The notes under the pieces: generated by a model
Database searches by the model: none
Seen by the model: only the letters and a program-made list of their open reading frames with translations
Told to the model about the DNA's origin: nothing
Assembly (NCBI GenBank): GCA_963698645.1
Contig: CAVORP010000007.1
Coordinates: 930,001-994,000, forward strand
DNA: 64,000 nt
Reading direction: 5' to 3'
Origin: Ovoidimarina sp963698645
GTDB lineage: Bacteria > Pseudomonadota > Alphaproteobacteria > Rhodobacterales > Rhodobacteraceae
Program-made: the position numbers and the translations under genes
Shown here: piece after piece, positions 60,459-64,000 of the stretch
Numbering within the stretch: the stretch's first letter is position 1
Layout of the letters: each line of letters opens with the position of its first letter

Positions 60459-61241
60459 CTATTCGGGGCCAAGGACATCTGGCGTCTTCCAGCCCAGGTG
60501 CTGGCCGCCATCGACGCAAAGAAGTTGCCCAGTCACGGCGCGCGCGATCAGAAAATATTCAAGCGCCTCGACGATCCCTTCGGGGTCGGAGCCGCGTTCG
60601 AGGATCGTGGCGCGACGCTGGGCGTCGAAATGGGCCTCGCTCTGGCGGGCGCCGCGCATCGTCGGTCCGGGGCCTATCGCGTTCACGCGCACCTTGGGGG
60701 CGAGGGCCTGTGCCGCAGTCTGGGTGAAGGCCCAGAGACCCATCTTGGCGATCGTGTAAGACATGAACTCCGGCGTCAGTTTGCGCACGCGCTGGTCGAT
60801 CATGTTGATGACAAGGGCGCTGGCGACGGGTTCGCCTCTATGGTCCTGATCGGGGTCGGGGGCCTGTGCCGCGAAATGCTGGGTCAGGACGAACGGCGCG
60901 CGCAGGTTCGATTCGACATGCCGGTCCCAGCTTTCGCGAGTGGCCGAGGCGATATTGTCGTATTCGAAGATCGACGCGTTGTTGATCAGAACCGCAAGCG
61001 GCAGGCCAAGGGCCCCGGCGGCGGCCGGAACAAGTGCGCTGGTCTGGGCTTCGTCCAGCAGATCGGCCTGAATCGTGACGGCGGTGCCGCCCGCATCCCT
61101 GATCTGGTCGGCAACGTCGCCTGCGGGACCTTCGGAGGTGTTGTAATGCACCGCCACGGCATGGCCGCGTTCGGCGAGCTTAAGCGCCATCGCGCGGCCA
61201 AGCCGTGTGCCTGCGCCGGTAACCAACGCGCCGGTCCTCAT
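60459..61241 (-). CDS. FolM/pteridine-reductase-like SDR
   Basis: 260 residues with the cofactor loop VTGAGTRLGRAMALKLAERG, LINNASIFEYD, catalytic SYTIAKMGLWAFTQTAAQAL and VRVNAIGPGPTMRG. The VINMIDQRVRKLTPEFMSYT block is typical of FolM/PTR1, which reduce dihydromonapterin or dihydrofolate. ATG 61241 is used; its start overlaps the antiporter stop by four bases. Confidence 0.85.
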   Translation of the reverse strand: MRTGALVTGAGTRLGRAMALKLAERGHAVAVHYNTSEGPAGDVADQIRDAGGTAVTIQADLLDEAQTSALVPAAAGALGLPLAVLINNASIFEYDNIASATRESWDRHVESNLRAPFVLTQHFAAQAPDPDQDHRGEPVASALVINMIDQRVRKLTPEFMSYTIAKMGLWAFTQTAAQALAPKVRVNAIGPGPTMRGARQSEAHFDAQRRATILERGSDPEGIVEALEYFLIARAVTGQLLCVDGGQHLGWKTPDVLGPE

Positions 61242-62188
61242 GCGATCACCAGCCCGAGGTAGGTCGCATAGGCGACCACGAAGGCAATGCCCCAGCGTTT
61301 GGTCATGTCGCGGGATTTCGAGAAGACGAAGGGCGCGAGCAGAAGCGAGGCCCCCAGCATGACCCAGAGATCGAAGGTCAGGAATGTGGTGTCGACGGGG
61401 ATCGGGCCAACGAGGCTGGCAATGCCGATGATCGCCAGCAGATTGAACATGTTCGAGCCGATGACGTTGCCCAATGCCACGTCGGTCTGGTTGCGGAGCG
61501 CGGCCATCACCGTGGTCGCAAGTTCCGGCAGCGAAGTGCCGATGGCGATGAGTGTCAGGCCGATAACGGTTTCGGTCACGCCAAATGTCCGGGCGATGCT
61601 GACGGAACTGTCCACCAGAAGATCGGCCCCCAGCGGAAGGCCGATGAGGCCGAGCACAAGAAATACCGCGATTTTCCACCAAGGCATTTCGGGGTCTGCG
61701 CCTTCTACGTCTTCAAGCTCGTCTGCGACCGCGCCGTTCCTGTGGGCCAGTGCTTCGCGGAGCTGATCGCCGAGGATGATCGCAAGAACCGCCAAAAGGA
61801 TCAGGCCGTGGGTCCAGGAAATCGGGCCCAAGAAACACATCAGGACGAACATCATCGTGACGCCGATCATCGTCATGTAGCTTTTGGCTGTTTCGCATTT
61901 GCTGGTCTTCAGGCCCGAAATCAGGGCTGGAACGCCAAGAACCAGAAGGATGTTCGCGGTGTTCGAGCCCACGACATTCCCCAGTGCAAGTCCCGGCGCG
62001 TTGTCGTGGATCGCCTTGACCGCGATCAGGAGTTCGGGCGCGGAGGTGCCAAAGGCGACGATCGTCAGAGATACGATCAGGGCCGGGACGCCCAATCGCA
62101 GCGAGACGTTTACCGCACCACGCACAAGCGCGTCGCCCGCCAGCAGAAGGATGACCAAGCCGAGGCCGGCGAACAGGAAATCCTGCAT
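61238..62188 (-). CDS. Calcium/sodium antiporter family protein (CaCA, YrbG-like)
   Basis: 316 residues, ten helices with two inverted alpha-repeats: GTSAPELLIAVKA plus GNVVGSNTANILLVLG in the first half, and GTSLPELATTVMAALRN plus GNVIGSNMFNLLAIIG in the second. These Glu-containing repeats form the ion site of K+-independent Na+/Ca2+ exchangers. Overlaps the folM-like gene. Confidence 0.94.
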   Translation of the reverse strand: MQDFLFAGLGLVILLLAGDALVRGAVNVSLRLGVPALIVSLTIVAFGTSAPELLIAVKAIHDNAPGLALGNVVGSNTANILLVLGVPALISGLKTSKCETAKSYMTMIGVTMMFVLMCFLGPISWTHGLILLAVLAIILGDQLREALAHRNGAVADELEDVEGADPEMPWWKIAVFLVLGLIGLPLGADLLVDSSVSIARTFGVTETVIGLTLIAIGTSLPELATTVMAALRNQTDVALGNVIGSNMFNLLAIIGIASLVGPIPVDTTFLTFDLWVMLGASLLLAPFVFSKSRDMTKRWGIAFVVAYATYLGLVIA

Positions 62189-62191
62189 GGC

Positions 62192-62356
62192 CTAGCTCGC
62201 CTTCTTGCAGGGGCAGGGGGTCGAGCCGATCAGCGGCGCGCCACAGGATTTGCATTTGCCCCGGACCGCGCGCTTCGAGCCACCCGGTTTTCGAATACGT
62301 CCGAAAAGTGCGAGGACAAGCATTGCGATCAGGAAGAGCCCGACGACCTGAATCAT
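62192..62356 (-). CDS. Small membrane-anchored zinc-ribbon-like protein
   Basis: A 54-residue protein starting MIQVVGLFLIAMLVLALFGR, one membrane helix, a basic stretch and then CKSCGAPL and PCPCKK, two cysteine pairs fit for one zinc. ATG at 62356, TAG at 62192-62194. It lies between the S49 peptidase (three-base gap) and the antiporter, so it is likely co-transcribed with both. Function unknown. Confidence 0.78.
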   Translation of the reverse strand: MIQVVGLFLIAMLVLALFGRIRKPGGSKRAVRGKCKSCGAPLIGSTPCPCKKAS

Positions 62357-62359
62357 GAT

Positions 62360-63157
62360 CTAGAGCCCGTAGCGCGCGAATTCGGCGCGCTCTTCGATAA
62401 GGCCCAGACCGCCGCCCATGACCTGAGCGCCGAAGCGGGACAGGAAGGGCCGACGCTGGGAATAAGGGACGAGGCGCACCTTGTCGCCAAAGAGTTCCTT
62501 CATCTTGGGCACGACGTGGCCCAAGCCGTCGATCAGGCCGACCTTCAACGCAGCTTCGCCTACCCAGACTTCGCCGGTGAACAGATCCTTTTCCGAAAGC
62601 TTTGTGCCTCGGCGGGATTTGACCTGAGTGATGAAATTTTCGTGGATCTGACCTTGGAGGGCCTTGATGATCTTCACGTCGGCCTGTTTTTCGGGTTGGA
62701 ACGGGTCGAGCAGGCTTTTCGACTTGCCCGCCGTGTAGACCCGGCGCTGGATGCCGTGGCGGGTGATGAATTCATCGAAGCCGAAGCCCGCCGAAATGAC
62801 CCCGATCGAACCCACGATCGAATTCTCGTCGACCCAGATCTCATCCGCCGCGGTGGCGAGCCAGTAGCCGCCCGAAGCCGCCACGTCTTCGACGAAGGCG
62901 TAGACCTTGAGGCTCTTCTCGTCGGCCAGGCGCCGAATGCGCGCGGCGATGAGGGAGGACTGGGTCGGGCTTCCGCCGGGCGAATTTATGACCAGCGCGA
63001 CGGCGGCGGGTTTACCGCGCCGAAAGGCTTTCTCGATCATCGGGCCAAGGCCCGCATCGTTCAGGGCCGCGGCTCGCCCGCCCGCGGCGATCATGCCTTG
63101 CAGGCGGATCACCGGGACGACGGGATCCTTGGCGATGAAGGGGATAAAGCGTTTCAT
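62360..63157 (-). CDS. S49 family peptidase (SppA/SohB-like)
   Basis: 265 residues with VALVINSPGGSPTQSSLIAA, the nucleophile in FVEDVAASGGYWLATAADEI and GSIGVISAGFGFDEF, and a Lys in TAGKSKSLLDPF as general base. This is the short, single-domain form of signal peptide peptidase A. No obvious signal anchor. ATG 63157 is preferred over an in-frame start 51 bases upstream. Confidence 0.92.
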   Translation of the reverse strand: MKRFIPFIAKDPVVPVIRLQGMIAAGGRAAALNDAGLGPMIEKAFRRGKPAAVALVINSPGGSPTQSSLIAARIRRLADEKSLKVYAFVEDVAASGGYWLATAADEIWVDENSIVGSIGVISAGFGFDEFITRHGIQRRVYTAGKSKSLLDPFQPEKQADVKIIKALQGQIHENFITQVKSRRGTKLSEKDLFTGEVWVGEAALKVGLIDGLGHVVPKMKELFGDKVRLVPYSQRRPFLSRFGAQVMGGGLGLIEERAEFARYGL

Positions 63158-63244
63158 GAAGCTGCATGTAGAGCCTTGCCCCGGGGTCAACAAGTCAGCG
63201 GCGCGCAATAAGGCAAATGTTGTTCGCGAGCGTTGCGCGGTGGC

Positions 63245-64000
63245 CTAGCCTTCGTCTTCGGTCAGGCGGCGGACGTATTTCTGACCGGTCTGCGCGGCAA
63301 GTTTCGCGCGCGCGACCTTGTTCAGCCCGGTCTCGCGCAAGACGCCTGTATGACGGTAGTGGACAGCGTAGATATCCCGGTCTTCCGGCAGTGGCTGCCC
63401 GCGGAGCTTTCCGCCCAGAATGAAGTGCTGTTCTTCCGGCAGTTCGTTCCAGTCGAGACCCGAGCGGCGGATCGCGACCGGCAGGCTCATCTGGTCGAGA
63501 TAGGGGCGGCGGTTGTCCAGCGTCTTGATCCTGTCAATGCGCCGGGCCGTGTCATACCAGATGTCCGGGAAGCGGCCTTGGGGCCCGGCGGTTTCGGGAA
63601 AGACCACGAAGCCGGAGCTGTAATAGGGGACCCTCGGTTCGGAGGACCTGCGCATCAGGTGAATGCGGTCCTCCGGAACGGGCATGTCGAAGGCGCCGTA
63701 GATATCCGACCATATTTCGTCATCCGCCCAGATCAGCGAGGCGGCGGCAGAGCAGGAGACGGCATCGGGGCGGGCGATGGCATCGGGCGTGTTGTCGCGC
63801 ATGAAGAGCACGTCGGAATCCACGAAGGCGGTGAAGCCCGATGCCTCGCGCGGAGCAAGTGCGGCAAGGATCTTGTTTCCATGCGGATAGTCGTCGTCCC
63901 ACATGCCCTTGGTCCGCATCGGGCGGATCTCGGCCCCCATTATCTCGTGCGCGCGAAAGACCGAAGGGTGCAACTCGGTCATCCGGTGTTCCGGGCAATA
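63245..64000 (-). CDS. Glycosyltransferase-like protein, 5' part beyond the window
   Basis: The frame is open to the window end (the codons before the Met at 63982 read YCPEHR), so the start lies beyond base 64000. Visible are FTAFVDSDVLFMRDN, with a DxD-like metal site, PYYSSGFVVFPET and YLDQMSLPVAIRRSGL, a layout seen in GT-A nucleotide-sugar transferases. A conserved Rhodobacterales protein; donor and acceptor are unknown. Confidence 0.7.
   Translation of the reverse strand, partial: YCPEHRMTELHPSVFRAHEIMGAEIRPMRTKGMWDDDYPHGNKILAALAPREASGFTAFVDSDVLFMRDNTPDAIARPDAVSCSAAASLIWADDEIWSDIYGAFDMPVPEDRIHLMRRSSEPRVPYYSSGFVVFPETAGPQGRFPDIWYDTARRIDRIKTLDNRRPYLDQMSLPVAIRRSGLDWNELPEEQHFILGGKLRGQPLPEDRDIYAVHYRHTGVLRETGLNKVARAKLAAQTGQKYVRRLTEDEG

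Noticed and set aside
61742..63211. Plus-strand open frame of about 489 codons opposite the antiporter and S49 peptidase
   Set aside because: Antisense shadow of two well-supported minus-strand genes.

Overview
The window is a GC-rich alphaproteobacterial chromosome segment. Gene content and order point to the Rhodobacterales (Roseobacter/Rhodobacter group): rbfA-truB-rpsO-pnp, rsmB-heparinase-purH-lspA-DUF3035-M16-M16, an rpoE-chrR pair with its divergent operon, and sppA-CaCA-folM-uvrC-pgsA-moaD-moaE. A light-harvesting 2 (puc) operon with two PpsR-type operators marks the organism as an anoxygenic phototroph or the descendant of one. All family names rest on motif recognition by eye; no database search was run.

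Layout. 0-8 kb: tail of a thiolase, then a tightly overlapping run (free-Met-sulfoxide reductase, LysE exporter, GFA enzyme, frameshifted RluA-type pseudouridine synthase), then on the minus strand an esterase, a ring-cleaving dioxygenase and an aldehyde dehydrogenase, then a Tat-exported PhoX phosphatase behind a plausible Pho box. 8-10.4 kb: a frameshifted 2OG-Fe(II) oxygenase-like gene, a secreted EF-hand protein with an extreme Asp/Glu tail, and a GDSL esterase with a VPLPA-CTERM-type sorting tail. 10.5-20.6 kb: pnp and rpsO, with the opposite-strand pucB-pucA-pucC-repeat-protein operon lying between them, followed by DUF5665, a broken calcium-binding-like gene, DUF1643, truB, DUF2233 and rbfA. 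20.7-33.8 kb: an intact housekeeping stretch (dapB, SDHAF4, rsmB, heparinase-like, purH, lspA, lipoprotein, two M16 peptidases, mutL, rmuC). 33.8-39.8 kb: chrR-rpoE and a divergent five-gene operon (amine oxidase-like, DUF1365, MFS, DUF3833, SDR), with RpoE-type promoters readable in both directions. 40-52.5 kb: dipeptidase, then a branched-chain-type ABC importer flanked by two acyl-CoA ligases, with a VOC protein, an MDR reductase and a protein built of one domain repeated twice. 52.5-56.7 kb: a caspase-fold-like protein with peptidoglycan-binding repeats, tRNA-Arg(CCT), a LacI-family regulator and a broken SpvB/Tc-toxin-like remnant. 56.8-64 kb: moaE, moaD, pgsA, uvrC, folM-like, CaCA antiporter, a small zinc-ribbon protein, an S49 peptidase and a partial glycosyltransferase-like gene.

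A striking property is the number of frameshifts (about two dozen, many explicable by one extra base in a short homopolymer). They cluster at 16.8-20 kb and 46.4-56.5 kb, while 20.2-37 kb and 56.8-64 kb are clean. Either those patches carry assembly errors or they are decaying; reconstructed products are given for each gene.

The most interesting biology is the puc operon: tandem PpsR sites, an LH2 alpha chain with Phe-Leu at positions 44/45 (as in blue-shifted LH3) and a roughly 60-residue C-terminal extension, and a translationally coupled last gene encoding at least seven copies of a 25-residue repeat that I cannot assign to a known function.
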